DNA of 64,000 nucleotides, taken from assembly GCF_002115785.1 (NCBI RefSeq), contig NZ_JFJY01000002.1:248001-312000 (forward strand), read 5' to 3'. Each line of letters starts with the position of its first letter. Positions within the stretch are counted from its first letter, which is position 1. This DNA comes from Thalassospira sp. MCCC 1A03138. Lineage in GTDB: Bacteria > Pseudomonadota > Alphaproteobacteria > Rhodospirillales > Thalassospiraceae. Shown in pieces: positions 8,068-16,259 of the stretch. The notes beneath the pieces are model-generated. The model had not been told where the DNA came from and ran no database searches. It saw only the letters and a program-made list of their open reading frames with translations. The translations under genes and the position numbers were made by a program.

Positions 8068-9384
8068 TTATGCGGCGATGAATTCGTTCCACTTGCGGAC
8101 CATGTGCTTGTTCTCGTCCATGACAGAGTTCCAGCACGCAACCGATCCCATGCGTTCCTCGTACGAGCCGCCATCGCGAACCGCACCGGCCTTTTCCATG
8201 ACCTTGCCATCCGGGCTAAGGATATCGCCCTGGGCTTCCTTGCCTTCCATCCAGAAGCCCCATTCGTCTTCGGACATGAATTTCTGTGCGGTTGCCGGGG
8301 CGGCGCTGTAATAACCCTGACGGTTAAGATACGCCCCGACCCAGCCCGACAGGTACCAGTCGATATATTCATACGCCGCCTCAAGTTCGAGGCCGGTAAG
8401 GTGCTTGGCCAAACCAATGCCGCCACCCCATGCACGATACCCTTCCTTAAGCGGCTGGTATTTGCACGCAATGCCCTTGGACCGAACGGCGGCAACCGCC
8501 GGTGACCACATCGACTGGATCACGACTTCGCCCGATGCCATCAGGTTGACCGACTCATCGAAGCTCTTCCAGAAGGCGCGGAACTGACCGGCTTTCTTGG
8601 CATCGATCATGATCGCAATCGTCTTGTCGATTTCTTCCTGGGTCATGTTGCCCTTGTCACCATAGGTGACTTCGCCCATGGCTTCGCAAACCATGGCCGC
8701 ATCCATGATCCCGATGGACGGAATATTCAGGATCGATGCCTTGCCCTTGAATGCCGGATCAAGCAAATCGGCCCAGCTATTGATCGGGCGTTCGATCAGG
8801 TCCGGGCGAATGCCCAGCGTATCGGCATTGTAAATCGTCGGAACAAGGGTCATCCACTGGGTCGGTGCAGATGCAAATTCAACGCTGTCGGCACCTTCGA
8901 CGAAGCCAACCGTGTGCGGTGCCGTGCCCTGTGCGATCTCGGAATCCGGGGTCAGTTTGCCGTCGATGAACAGCTTGGAGATATACTGATAGTTTTTAAG
9001 CTTGGTGGTATCCATCGGCTGCATGGTGCCCGCCGGGAAAACCTTCTTACAGATCCAGTATTCGATATCGGCAATATCAAACGATTTCGGCTGGGTGACC
9101 GCACGCTGCGCAACCGCATCGGAATCAAGGGCCGTCATCTGAAGCGTGAAGCCAAGGTCTTCCTTAACCTTGTCGGCCACCGCGTTGATGTTTGAAACAC
9201 CCGTGCCGAACTGGCGCAACGTCACATCCTTGATGTTCTGCGCCCAGATGGTCGGGAAACCGGTGATCGCACCTGAACCAATCGCGACACCGGCAGTCGC
9301 AGCCGCCCCTTTAACAAAACCGCGGCGGGTGACTTCCTTGGTGGAAAGCAGGTTTTTCGTCGTTTTGGAATTGTCGGTCGTCAT
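8068..9384 (-). CDS. Periplasmic ABC substrate-binding protein, Tat-exported (PotD-like)
   Basis: A 438-residue extracellular solute-binding protein. The N-terminus has a twin-arginine motif (TRRGFVKGAAATAG, about residues 19-32) followed by a hydrophobic stretch, so export by Tat is expected. The mature domain resembles PotD-type proteins: INSWADLLDPAFKGKASILN near residue 200 and a WGGGIGLAKH stretch near 330. It is longer than E. coli PotD (348), partly because of the long Tat leader. It lies between the ATPase gene and the two permease genes. Ligand not determinable; the downstream racemase hints at an amino-acid derivative. Confidence 0.92.
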   Translation of the reverse strand: MTTDNSKTTKNLLSTKEVTRRGFVKGAAATAGVAIGSGAITGFPTIWAQNIKDVTLRQFGTGVSNINAVADKVKEDLGFTLQMTALDSDAVAQRAVTQPKSFDIADIEYWICKKVFPAGTMQPMDTTKLKNYQYISKLFIDGKLTPDSEIAQGTAPHTVGFVEGADSVEFASAPTQWMTLVPTIYNADTLGIRPDLIERPINSWADLLDPAFKGKASILNIPSIGIMDAAMVCEAMGEVTYGDKGNMTQEEIDKTIAIMIDAKKAGQFRAFWKSFDESVNLMASGEVVIQSMWSPAVAAVRSKGIACKYQPLKEGYRAWGGGIGLAKHLTGLELEAAYEYIDWYLSGWVGAYLNRQGYYSAAPATAQKFMSEDEWGFWMEGKEAQGDILSPDGKVMEKAGAVRDGGSYEERMGSVACWNSVMDENKHMVRKWNEFIAA

Positions 9385-9411
9385 GTGAAGCTCCTGATAA
9401 ATGATGTTTTT

Positions 9412-10497
9412 TTAGGCCAGAACATGCGCGTGTTCGGGTTTCCAGTAGGCGATGAACTTTTCCTTCCGGCGCACGGGCGCCTGCCGAAATTCGCTTTCGG
9501 TCTTCATCAGGGTGATTTCCTTGCCGTCATTGGTCGTCGCCACAATCCGCACCCAAAGGCCGAGATACTCGACCGTTGTGATTTCGACGGGAATCTGACC
9601 ATTTTCGGCATCACCGGGCGCTGTTTCACCCAGTCCGATCAGGTCGGTACGAATTGTGAATTCAAGATCCTCGCCCGTGGCACCATCGCCATATCCGGGC
9701 AGGAAGAAACTATCGGGGCCACGGGTCAGAAGGGTTCCCGCCGGGCTGCTTTCCGAAACCGTTCCCTTGAAGATATTCTGACCGCCCATGAAATTGGCGA
9801 TGAAGCGCGAACGCGGCTTGTTGAATATTTCCTCGGGCGTGCCTTTCTGGCGAATGACACCGTCTTCCATCACAACAACCATGTCCGAAAGCGCAAGCGC
9901 CTCATCCTGGGCATGGGTGACATGGACAAACGTGATGCCAAGCTCCTGCTGAAGGCGGCGCAATTCATCACGCATCCGCGCCCGCAGGAACGGATCAAGG
10001 GCCGAAAGCGGCTCGTCCAGCAACAGGACGGAGGGCTGCGTGATTAGTGCACGCGCAAGCGCAATGCGCTGCTGCTGCCCACCCGAAAGCTGATCGGGCT
10101 TGCGATCCGCAAACTTTTCCATATGGACACGCGCCAGCATTTCCTTGGCCCGTTCATTGCGCTCTGCCGGGGAAATGCCCTGCATCCGCAGGCCGAACGC
10201 GACATTTTCCATGCAGGTCATGTGCGGGAACAATGCATAATTCTGGAACATCATGGCCGTGCCGCGCTTGACCGGCGGAAGCTCGGTCACATTGCGATCC
10301 CCGATCAGAAGATCACCTTCGCTGATCACCTCATGCCCGGCGATCATGCGCAATGTCGTGGTTTTGCCGCAGCCGGATGGACCAATCAGGCAGCAATAGG
10401 CCCCTGCCGGTATCTTGAGGTCGATCGATTTGACTGCGATGGTACTGCCGTAATGCTTACTGACAGCGATCAACTCAATGGCCCCGTTACCCTTCAT
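9412..10497 (-). CDS. ABC transporter ATPase, PotA-like
   Basis: A 361-residue ATP-binding subunit. It has Walker A GPSGCGKTT near residue 41, signature LSGGQQQRIALARAL near 137, Walker B SVLLLDEPLSALD near 158, and the switch His in THAQDEALALSD. Residues beyond about 240 form a TOBE-like regulatory domain, usual for PotA/UgpC-type subunits. I chose ATG at 10497 because the longer frame begins with a TTG at 10533 inside a palindrome (ATTGTTAACAAT). It is the first gene of the importer operon. Confidence 0.93.
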   Translation of the reverse strand: MKGNGAIELIAVSKHYGSTIAVKSIDLKIPAGAYCCLIGPSGCGKTTTLRMIAGHEVISEGDLLIGDRNVTELPPVKRGTAMMFQNYALFPHMTCMENVAFGLRMQGISPAERNERAKEMLARVHMEKFADRKPDQLSGGQQQRIALARALITQPSVLLLDEPLSALDPFLRARMRDELRRLQQELGITFVHVTHAQDEALALSDMVVVMEDGVIRQKGTPEEIFNKPRSRFIANFMGGQNIFKGTVSESSPAGTLLTRGPDSFFLPGYGDGATGEDLEFTIRTDLIGLGETAPGDAENGQIPVEITTVEYLGLWVRIVATTNDGKEITLMKTESEFRQAPVRRKEKFIAYWKPEHAHVLA

Positions 10498-10522
10498 GCG
10501 CCCACCCGTTACTGCATGCAAA

Positions 10523-10534
10523 ATTGTTAACAAT
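10523..10534. promoter_or_regulatory. Perfect palindrome ATTGTTAACAAT upstream of the ABC operon
   Basis: A 12-bp perfect palindrome 26 bp before the ATPase start codon. A related half-site, CAACAAT, recurs near 10753 close to the divergent GntR gene. The rest of 10498-10811 is non-coding and AT-richer than its surroundings, and must hold the two divergent promoters. The palindrome is a candidate operator for the GntR regulator at 10812-11543; this is inferred from position and symmetry. Confidence 0.4.
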
Positions 10535-10811
10535 CCATATTTTGATTGTAGGCAAATTGCATGCCACTTTCAGGATCGGCAGTTTTGCGGGACGTTTACC
10601 CAAAACCATAGGGCGATGAAACCCGCCAATGCCCGATTCATACGCAACTTGTGCGCAATTTTTGCACAGCAGCATTCTTTTGATTAAACTGAGGGCAACG
10701 CCGTTGCGACTCATTCAAAACGATTGCCGCATTTTTTTGTTTTGCAGATCGTCAACAATTTTGTAGAAAAGAATTGACCCCTCGAATGAACAACCGGAAA
10801 GATGCGCCGCG

Positions 10812-11543
10812 ATGGCCAACCCCGCACAGCCCACACCCTATAAAGGCAGCGGTAAACTTCGCCCGGAAGAATTGATCTATCAGGAAATGCTGGGCGCCAT
10901 TCTTGACCGGCGGCTGGAACCGGGCATGAAACTGATCGAAGAGGATCTTGCCAAAACATTCTCGGTCAGCCGGGCGCGCATCCGGGCCACCTTTTTACAG
11001 CTCGCCCATGACAAGCTGATCAATCTGGTCCCCAATCGCGGGGCCTTCATCGCCGAACCGACCATTGACGAGGCCATCGAAGTCTTTTCGGCCCGCCGGA
11101 TGATCGAGGACGGCGTGGTTCGTAAAATCGCCGCCAAGATGACGCCCGACCGCGCAAGCCAGATCCGCGAACATCTGGAACGCGAACATCAGGCCCATCA
11201 CGCCGGCGATCATCGCGCCGCGATCATTCTTTCCGGGGAATTCCACCTTTTGCTGGCCCGCCTTGCCGACAATCTGGTGATCGAGGAATTTCTGGAACGT
11301 CTGATCCTGCGCAGTTCCCTGATCATTGCAATGTATGAAAGCCCGCAACCGGTGGATTGCTCTCACTCGGAACATGAAACGCTGTTAAACGCCCTTCTGG
11401 GTGGTGATCCGGACGCAGCCGCCGCTGAAATGGCCAAACACCTTGATGCCATTCGCGACCGGTTGCAGCTTCAACGCCCCAAACCGGCCAAAACCGATTT
11501 CGCCAGCATCTTTGGCCGAAATCCCAAATCAGTCGCCAGCTAA
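10812..11543 (+). CDS. GntR-family regulator with FCD domain
   Basis: A 243-residue regulator. The winged helix spans residues 15-85, with MKLIEEDLAKTFSVSRARIR as recognition region and the wing LVPNRGAFIAEP. The FCD domain follows (about 95-225), with candidate metal-ligand residues in GEFHLLLARLADN, CSHSEHETLLNAL and MAKHLDAIRDRL. It is divergent from the PotABCD-like operon, so it most likely regulates the importer and racemase. The start ATG is preceded by GGAAAG at a rather long distance. Confidence 0.92.
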   Translation: MANPAQPTPYKGSGKLRPEELIYQEMLGAILDRRLEPGMKLIEEDLAKTFSVSRARIRATFLQLAHDKLINLVPNRGAFIAEPTIDEAIEVFSARRMIEDGVVRKIAAKMTPDRASQIREHLEREHQAHHAGDHRAAIILSGEFHLLLARLADNLVIEEFLERLILRSSLIIAMYESPQPVDCSHSEHETLLNALLGGDPDAAAAEMAKHLDAIRDRLQLQRPKPAKTDFASIFGRNPKSVAS

Positions 11544-11584
11544 ACCGACCCGTTATCAGTCGGGATTTTCCAGTTACCGCCCTA

Positions 11585-11632
11585 CAGTTGTCTCTTGTGG
11601 TATTAAATACCTTACACCACAAGAGACAACTG
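11585..11632. repeat. Perfect 17-bp inverted repeat with nested palindrome
   Basis: CAGTTGTCTCTTGTGGT (11585-11601) is followed 14 bases later by its exact reverse complement (11616-11632). The inner flank and loop contain a second symmetric element, GGTATTAAATACC (11599-11611). No T-run follows on either strand, so it is not a typical intrinsic terminator. It lies between the end of the GntR gene and the 3' end of the low-GC orphan gene at 11661-12119. It could be a recombination or protein-binding site marking one edge of the foreign patch, or a strong transcript-end hairpin. Confidence 0.6.
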
Positions 11633-11660
11633 CAGTTCTGCATGCGAAGTATGGACTTTA

Positions 11661-12119
11661 TTACTCTCTACGAAGCATTAAACGGCAAGCTATTTGCTGA
11701 TCTCCCCATCGCGTCGCAAAAGTCTCTGAAACAACAAACCAACTCTCATCATTACCGGCACCGTGATTCGCTCCCATGCAAGAACATTGGCATTCATGTC
11801 CTTGCGCATTCCAACATGCAGGGGCACATTTTTCTTGCTCACGATAGGGCTGAATTACATAGAGCTTGCCATATCTTTCAAGGGAACGTTCTACTAAATC
11901 ATTGAACCATGCCTTGGGCACTTCCCAGTAATTACCATTGGCCACCCATGTTGGTGAATTACTTCTGCCGTTTTGCAACCATAATCGATTGCTTTTTGAA
12001 AAAGGTAACCGCAAACGCAAGCGTTGGCCTTTTCCTCCCCGACGCAAAATTACGGGAATATTACCCTGATTCCAAATTTCTCTGAGTTTTAGCTCATTTT
12101 TATCTATATCGGATGCCAT
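11661..12119 (-). CDS. Cys-rich orphan protein of unknown function
   Basis: A 152-residue protein that I cannot assign to a named family. The N-terminal half has RRGGKGQRLRLRLPFS and a Trp/Tyr-rich stretch (PTWVANGNYWEVPKAWFNDL). Near residue 98 lies a compact Cys/His cluster, C-x3-C-x7-C-x-C-x-C-x4-H, which looks like a metal or Fe-S site. The end reads SWFVVSETFATRWGDQQIAC. No signal peptide or membrane segment is visible. Base composition is clearly lower in GC than the neighbours, and the gene is flanked by a perfect inverted repeat and by AT-rich DNA, so recent transfer is likely. The dense conserved-looking motif makes a real gene more likely than chance. Confidence 0.65.
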   Translation of the reverse strand: MASDIDKNELKLREIWNQGNIPVILRRGGKGQRLRLRLPFSKSNRLWLQNGRSNSPTWVANGNYWEVPKAWFNDLVERSLERYGKLYVIQPYREQEKCAPACWNAQGHECQCSCMGANHGAGNDESWFVVSETFATRWGDQQIACRLMLRRE

Positions 12120-12768
12120 TCACTTACGAACCTGATGTTCTGAACGCGGCTTATTTATAGATAATTATATTTGGTATTTTTCAGACAATAGTCAATATTT
12201 CTTGATCACAAACACAAAAGCCCGTCTGACTAATTTCAACAGGAAGACAGACGGGTTCAGAAGATCATGTTTACAAGTTATTTTACTCACTATCTGGTTT
12301 TGACTCCTCTTTCTCTTCCTGCTCCTTTCACCAATCTGCATAGTTCTTGGCATCAACAAATAGCAGCATTAACCCCACGATATTGAGACTTGATATCTTC
12401 ATAGCTGTACGGGGCTGTATGATCATCTTTGGAAGCCTGATCTTCTGATGATTGAGCGTAAGCATCAGCCCCCCGACCAAACGGCAGTCTTTCACTGCCA
12501 TGTCCGCCGCGGGCACACACGCCCGTAGCTTTCTCTGGCCAATTATAATTGTATAAATTATCCAATAGTGCTTAACTGTTTGAATCTTTACTGGCGGCTG
12601 CCGACGGCATTTTTGTCATATAATATGATATTTACATCCCATCCCCGATTTCTTAAGCTGCCGCCGAATAAAACCGCGTAAATCGGGCGTTGCAGGATTA
12701 CCGAGATCCACCGCCCAACCCTTTGCACGGTATCATCATACAAACACGCCAACCCCACAGGAGGCTCC
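12120..12768. other. Low-GC intergenic stretch, no assured gene
   Basis: About 650 bp of DNA lower in GC than the neighbours, between the orphan gene and the dehydrogenase. A minus-strand open frame at 12353-12565 (70 residues, TTG start) and an overlapping 62-residue frame have no recognisable motif and no ribosome site, so I do not call them. A minus-strand terminator-like hairpin is at 12221-12255. The rightmost 40 bases hold the strong ribosome site (CAGGAGG) of the dehydrogenase gene. The stretch looks like the remnant of an acquired segment. Confidence 0.5.
12221..12255 (-). terminator. Intrinsic terminator, minus strand
   Basis: An 8-bp stem CCCGTCTG / CAGACGGG with a 19-nt loop. Read on the minus strand it is followed by CTTTTGTGTTTG, a partial T-run. 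It would end a transcript coming from the 12.3-12.6 kb side, where only doubtful short frames exist, and it insulates the orphan gene. Confidence 0.5.
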
Positions 12769-14346
12769 ATGCTGAATGGACAGCACTATATTGCAGGCGA
12801 ATGGCTGAACGGTCCGGATGTGTTTCAGGCCGACAACCCGTCGACCGGCGAAAAACTGCCAACAAAGTTCCAGCACGGCACCGAGGAACTGGTGGATCAG
12901 GCGGTTCAGGCGGCAAATGCCTGTGCCGAAGAATTTGCGGCGATGCTCCCGGCCAAACGCGCGGCCTTCCTGCGCGCGATTGCCGATGAAATCGATGCAC
13001 GCGGCGATGAAATCACCGAAATCGGCAATCTCGAATCAGCCCTGCCCGCGGCACGCCTGACCGGCGAGCGCGGCCGCACCGTGGGTCAGTTGCGCTTCTT
13101 TGCCGACTGGATCGAAGAAGGATCATGGTTCGAAGCCCGCATTGAAACCGCCCAGCCAGATCGTCAGCCCCTGCCAAAGCCCGACATCCGCGTCATGCAT
13201 AAGGCACTTGGCCCGGTTGGTGTTTTCGGCGCGTCTAACTTCCCGCTGGCATTTTCGACCGCGGGCGGTGACACCGCATCGGCACTGGCCGCCGGTTGCC
13301 CGGTCGTGTTCAAGGGCCACGCTGCCCACCCCGGCACGTCCGAAGTCGTTGCCAAGGCCATCGAAGCCGCGGTTAAAAAAACCGGCATGCCCAAAGGCGT
13401 GTTCAGCCTGATCCATGGCGGCACCCGCAAGGTCGGTCAGGCACTGGTTGCCCATCCGCTGATCAAGGCGGTTGGCTTCACCGGTTCGACCGGTGGCGGT
13501 CGTGCACTGTTTGATATTGCCGTCTCCCGCCCGGAACCAATCCCGTTCTATGGCGAACTCGGCAGCAACAACCCGGTCTTCCTGATGCCCAAAGCCATGG
13601 GTGCCAAGGCCGTTGAAATCGCCAAGGGCTGGGTCGGATCGCTCACCATGGGTGTTGGCCAGTTCTGCACCAATCCGGGTCTGTTGATCGCACTCAAAGG
13701 TGCCGACCTTGATGCCTTTGTCGAAACCGCTGCCGCCGAACTCGGTCAGGTTGGCGGTGCTGCCATGCTGACCGACCGCGTTTCAAGCGCCTATCATCAT
13801 GTCACCGACGCCATGGCCGGTCACGCCAAGGTAACCTGCGCGCTTAAACGCCGCGACAGCGACGGCCCGTTCGAAGGCAGCCCGGCGATCTTCCGCACCA
13901 CCGCTGCCGACTGGCAGGCCAACCCGGAACTGGCCGAGGAAATGTTCGGCCCGGCTGGCATCATTGTCGAATGCGACACGCCCGAAGAAATGGTTGCCCT
14001 GTCGGCAACCCTGATCGGGCAGTTGACCGCGACCATCCATATGATTGACGCCGATGCCGAACTGGCCGGGAAACTGCGCCCCGCCCTTGAAAAATGTGCT
14101 GGCCGCATCCTGATCAATGGCTGGCCGACCGGGGTCGAAGTCTGTCATTCCATGGTCCATGGCGGACCCTATCCGGCAAGCACGGATTCCCGTGCAACAT
14201 CGGTCGGGTCGCTCGCGATCAAACGTTTCATCCGCCCGGTCTCCTATCAGGCCTTCCCGGACGCATTGCTGCCCGAAGCCCTCAAGGACGCGAACCCGCT
14301 CAACATCCCGCGCCTTGTAAACGGCAAATGGCAGATGCCGAAATAA
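12769..14346 (+). CDS. 2,5-dioxovalerate (alpha-ketoglutarate semialdehyde) dehydrogenase
   Basis: A 525-residue NAD(P)-dependent aldehyde dehydrogenase of the KGSADH type, oxidising 2,5-dioxopentanoate to 2-oxoglutarate, the last step of non-phosphorylating pentose, glucarate or hydroxyproline breakdown. Visible features are GVFGASNFPLAFSTAGGDT (about residue 150), the cofactor loop FTGSTGGGRALFD (about 238), the general base Glu in PFYGELGSNNPVF (about 262) and the catalytic Cys in GVGQFCTNPG (about 302). The C-terminal block NGWPTGVEVCHSMVHGGPYP is typical of this branch. No sugar or hydroxyproline genes adjoin, so the pathway partner lies elsewhere. A strong ribosome site (ACAGGAGG) precedes the ATG and a terminator follows. 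Confidence 0.93.
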   Translation: MLNGQHYIAGEWLNGPDVFQADNPSTGEKLPTKFQHGTEELVDQAVQAANACAEEFAAMLPAKRAAFLRAIADEIDARGDEITEIGNLESALPAARLTGERGRTVGQLRFFADWIEEGSWFEARIETAQPDRQPLPKPDIRVMHKALGPVGVFGASNFPLAFSTAGGDTASALAAGCPVVFKGHAAHPGTSEVVAKAIEAAVKKTGMPKGVFSLIHGGTRKVGQALVAHPLIKAVGFTGSTGGGRALFDIAVSRPEPIPFYGELGSNNPVFLMPKAMGAKAVEIAKGWVGSLTMGVGQFCTNPGLLIALKGADLDAFVETAAAELGQVGGAAMLTDRVSSAYHHVTDAMAGHAKVTCALKRRDSDGPFEGSPAIFRTTAADWQANPELAEEMFGPAGIIVECDTPEEMVALSATLIGQLTATIHMIDADAELAGKLRPALEKCAGRILINGWPTGVEVCHSMVHGGPYPASTDSRATSVGSLAIKRFIRPVSYQAFPDALLPEALKDANPLNIPRLVNGKWQMPK

Positions 14347-14371
14347 TCCCGGCCATATCCATCAATCAGCC

Positions 14372-14400
14372 AAGGGCGCGTCATAATGGCGCGCCCTTTT
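14372..14400 (+). terminator. Intrinsic terminator after the dehydrogenase gene
   Basis: AAGGGCGCG pairs with CGCGCCCTT across a short loop (TCATAATGG) and is followed by TTTTGCG. It sits 26 bp after the dehydrogenase stop codon and is a standard rho-independent terminator. Confidence 0.85.
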
Positions 14401-15259
14401 GCGTTGAGCGGCAGAAAGATCAGGCAAGTCCCTCTGCCTGATAACCGGTCACGAAACGGTTGAGGACGCCCGGATCATCCCAAAGACAATGGCAGGACAG
14501 GAACGCCAGCCTCCGAAAGCACGGCAACAGGGGTGACTTTCCCGCAAACAGACCCAATGCCCTGCCCGAACAAAAGCGCACCTCCAACAGCCCGACCAAT
14601 AAGCGGCTCATAGACGGCCCGATGCCGTCCCTGCTGCCTCTTCCAGCAAATCCTCCACAGCGACTTCCGGCGATGCAGAACTTCCGGCAATACTGGACAA
14701 ATCTCGGACCTCCACCAGCCCCGCCAACAGTCGGACCACTGACCGCCCACGGCCTCGCTGCCTGCTCCGGCTCTTCCGGCAACGCCACGACCACCGAGCC
14801 CGGACAAACTTCGGGCGTTCGTCATTTTCACCAGCAGACGGATTTCGGGCGCACTGCCCCCAACCTGTCCACCACCGACGGGCCACAAATCACTGCTGCC
14901 ACTGCTGCCATTGCTGCCACTTTCGGCAAATTCGGGGTCGCTTCCCCGATAAGACGCACCTCTCCCGTCATGATAAATAAGGGTGTTAAAAGCGTGTTAG
15001 AACCGGCGCGGAACACCGCCGTAATGGCTCCGCCATCCGCCGCCCCATATCCTGCGGATTGCCCCGCTGCCCTGCCTCAATCTTTGCCCTTGCATCCTGC
15101 CCCCCTCTTCGATCCGGCCCCAAACGCAAAAAACCGCGAGGCGCACAAGGCGCTTCACGGGTTTTGGTCCGGGTGCATTTCTCCCGTTGACTTGACTCTT
15201 ATGACATAATTAAAAGAACAAATCAAGAACTTTTTGAAAAAGCTTTACATAGCGTCAAA
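14401..15259. other. About 860 bp without a convincing gene; possible decayed coding DNA
   Basis: Long frames are open on both strands here (plus 14460-15209; minus 14475-14888, 14420-14794 and 14608-14886), but none has a known motif or ribosome site. The plus frame is rich in Pro, Ala and Thr. On the minus strand two related peptides, RLLAGLVEVRDLSS and RLLVGLLEVRFCSG, occur in different frames, which suggests an imperfect internal duplication with frameshifts, or a decayed gene. The segment is GC-rich up to about 15180 and then becomes AT-rich. A minus-strand terminator hairpin lies at 15130-15165. Confidence 0.45.
15130..15165 (-). terminator. Terminator-like hairpin, minus strand
   Basis: A long imperfect stem (AAAACCGCGAGGCGC against GCGCTTCACGGGTTTT, 5-nt loop). 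On the minus strand it ends in GGTTTTTT, which suits intrinsic termination of transcripts from the thioesterase gene 135 bp upstream. On the plus strand it is followed by a weaker TTTT. Confidence 0.6.
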
Positions 15260-15283
15260 GGCCGCGCCCCTACGGGGCCGTCC
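15260..15283 (-). terminator. GC-rich hairpin after the thioesterase gene
   Basis: GGCCGCGCCCC TAC GGGGCCGTCC, a short and very stable stem 17 bp after the thioesterase stop. On the minus strand it is followed by only TTT. It may act as a weak terminator or pause, with the hairpin at 15130-15165 as the main stop. Confidence 0.45.
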
Positions 15284-15299
15284 TGTATTTTCATAAACC

Positions 15300-15749
15300 C
15301 TATGCGTCGCGCGGCACCCCGTTCGGGTCCTCGCTGCCGCGATGGTATTTGAAGGTGCCGGTCGCGATTGCGATCACCTCGCCCGCCGCGTTATAGGCGG
15401 TGGCTTCGGTAAAGACGATCTTGCGCCCGCCACCCTGTTTGCGCCCCTCAACCCGCACCGTGCCACCAGTTGCCATGCCAATGAAATTAGTCGTGAGTGA
15501 CAGGGTCAGCGATTTGCGGACATTCCCCGGAACAGCGCAGTAACAGACGGCACAGCCCGACGCCGTATCCATCAGGGTTGCAATCACGCCACCATGCAGG
15601 ATACCCGCACGATTGCGGTGATGATCCCTGATTTCAAGCTCGACCACCGCACGGTCTTCTTCCCATTCAACAACCTGATAGCCCAGATAAGCCTGAAGCC
15701 CGCTACCATGCGCCTGTTCCCAGGCAAGATTGTCATCCACATCACTCAT
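15300..15749 (-). CDS. PaaI-type hotdog thioesterase
   Basis: A 149-residue single hotdog-fold acyl-CoA thioesterase of the PaaI/4HBT group. The signature HGGVIATLMDTASGCAVCY is at about residues 52-70; the HGG turn and the Asp at the start of the central helix are the family's active-site region. The strand TNFIGMATGGTVRVEGRK follows. Proteins of this type hydrolyse aromatic or medium-chain acyl-CoAs and act as tetramers; the substrate cannot be told here. The gene stands alone between non-coding stretches. Confidence 0.9.
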   Translation of the reverse strand: MSDVDDNLAWEQAHGSGLQAYLGYQVVEWEEDRAVVELEIRDHHRNRAGILHGGVIATLMDTASGCAVCYCAVPGNVRKSLTLSLTTNFIGMATGGTVRVEGRKQGGGRKIVFTEATAYNAAGEVIAIATGTFKYHRGSEDPNGVPRDA

Positions 15750-15982
15750 GTTGCCGACCTCTGGTAAATCCTGTTTGGTAAGCTATAGCAGATAAATCCA
15801 ACATTTTGGACCATGCGCGTTTGGTAATATATTGTGCATTGCGATATAAATTAATCATTTAATATCAATTAGTTATATCTATCGTTCTCCAAACAAGAAC
15901 GGGATAGCGGTGAAACGAGAATAGTGGGTTCAAACGGCGTCTGGTACATCTGAAATCACCCCAGACGCAAAGGAACCTAACC

Positions 15983-16159
15983 ATGGCAACGCTTGCACTT
16001 AAAGACACCACCACCATCGAACGCGAAGTTCGCGTCAACTGGTTCACCAACCTTGTTCATGCGCTTCAGGTCGCCGTGATCATGAAAGCGTCGAAAGCAC
16101 GCACCCATGATGAACTGATGACCGAGTGGAACAATGCATGGCGTCAGGTCGAGGGCTAA
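15983..16159 (+). CDS. Small protein of 58 residues, unknown function
   Basis: A short gene with ribosome site AAAGGAAC 8 bp before ATG. The protein has 58 residues, is mixed helical and cytoplasmic, begins MATLALKDTTTIEREVRVNW, and carries a central amphipathic stretch TNLVHALQVAVIMKASKA and a Trp-rich end (EWNNAWRQVEG). I recognise no family. Codon use (GCG, CTT, ATC, GAC, GCC) matches that of the large genes around it, and an AT-rich 200-bp region upstream could hold its promoter. A 6-bp hairpin (GAGGGC/GCCCTC) overlaps the stop codon. A genus-restricted conserved small protein is likely. Confidence 0.6.
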   Translation: MATLALKDTTTIEREVRVNWFTNLVHALQVAVIMKASKARTHDELMTEWNNAWRQVEG

Positions 16160-16259
16160 TTCGCCCTCTCTGACCCTGCGGGTTTGAGGATTGGCATCCA
16201 AAAGATGCTGTCAATTCATCGCCCTTGACGGTTTCAACCAAACAACCGAAAACGGTTGA

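Noticed and set aside
12353-12565. 70-residue minus-strand frame in the low-GC patch
   Set aside because: TTG start, no ribosome site, no motif. It may be a remnant but cannot be supported as a gene.
11585-12768. Insertion sequence bounded by inverted repeats
   Set aside because: The 17-bp repeat is a single hairpin; no second copy is seen on the far side of the patch and no transposase motif occurs in any frame.
14460-15209. 249-residue plus-strand open frame, Pro/Ala/Thr-rich
   Set aside because: No ribosome site, no motif, patchy composition, and equally long frames on the other strand. I describe the region as unresolved instead of calling a gene.
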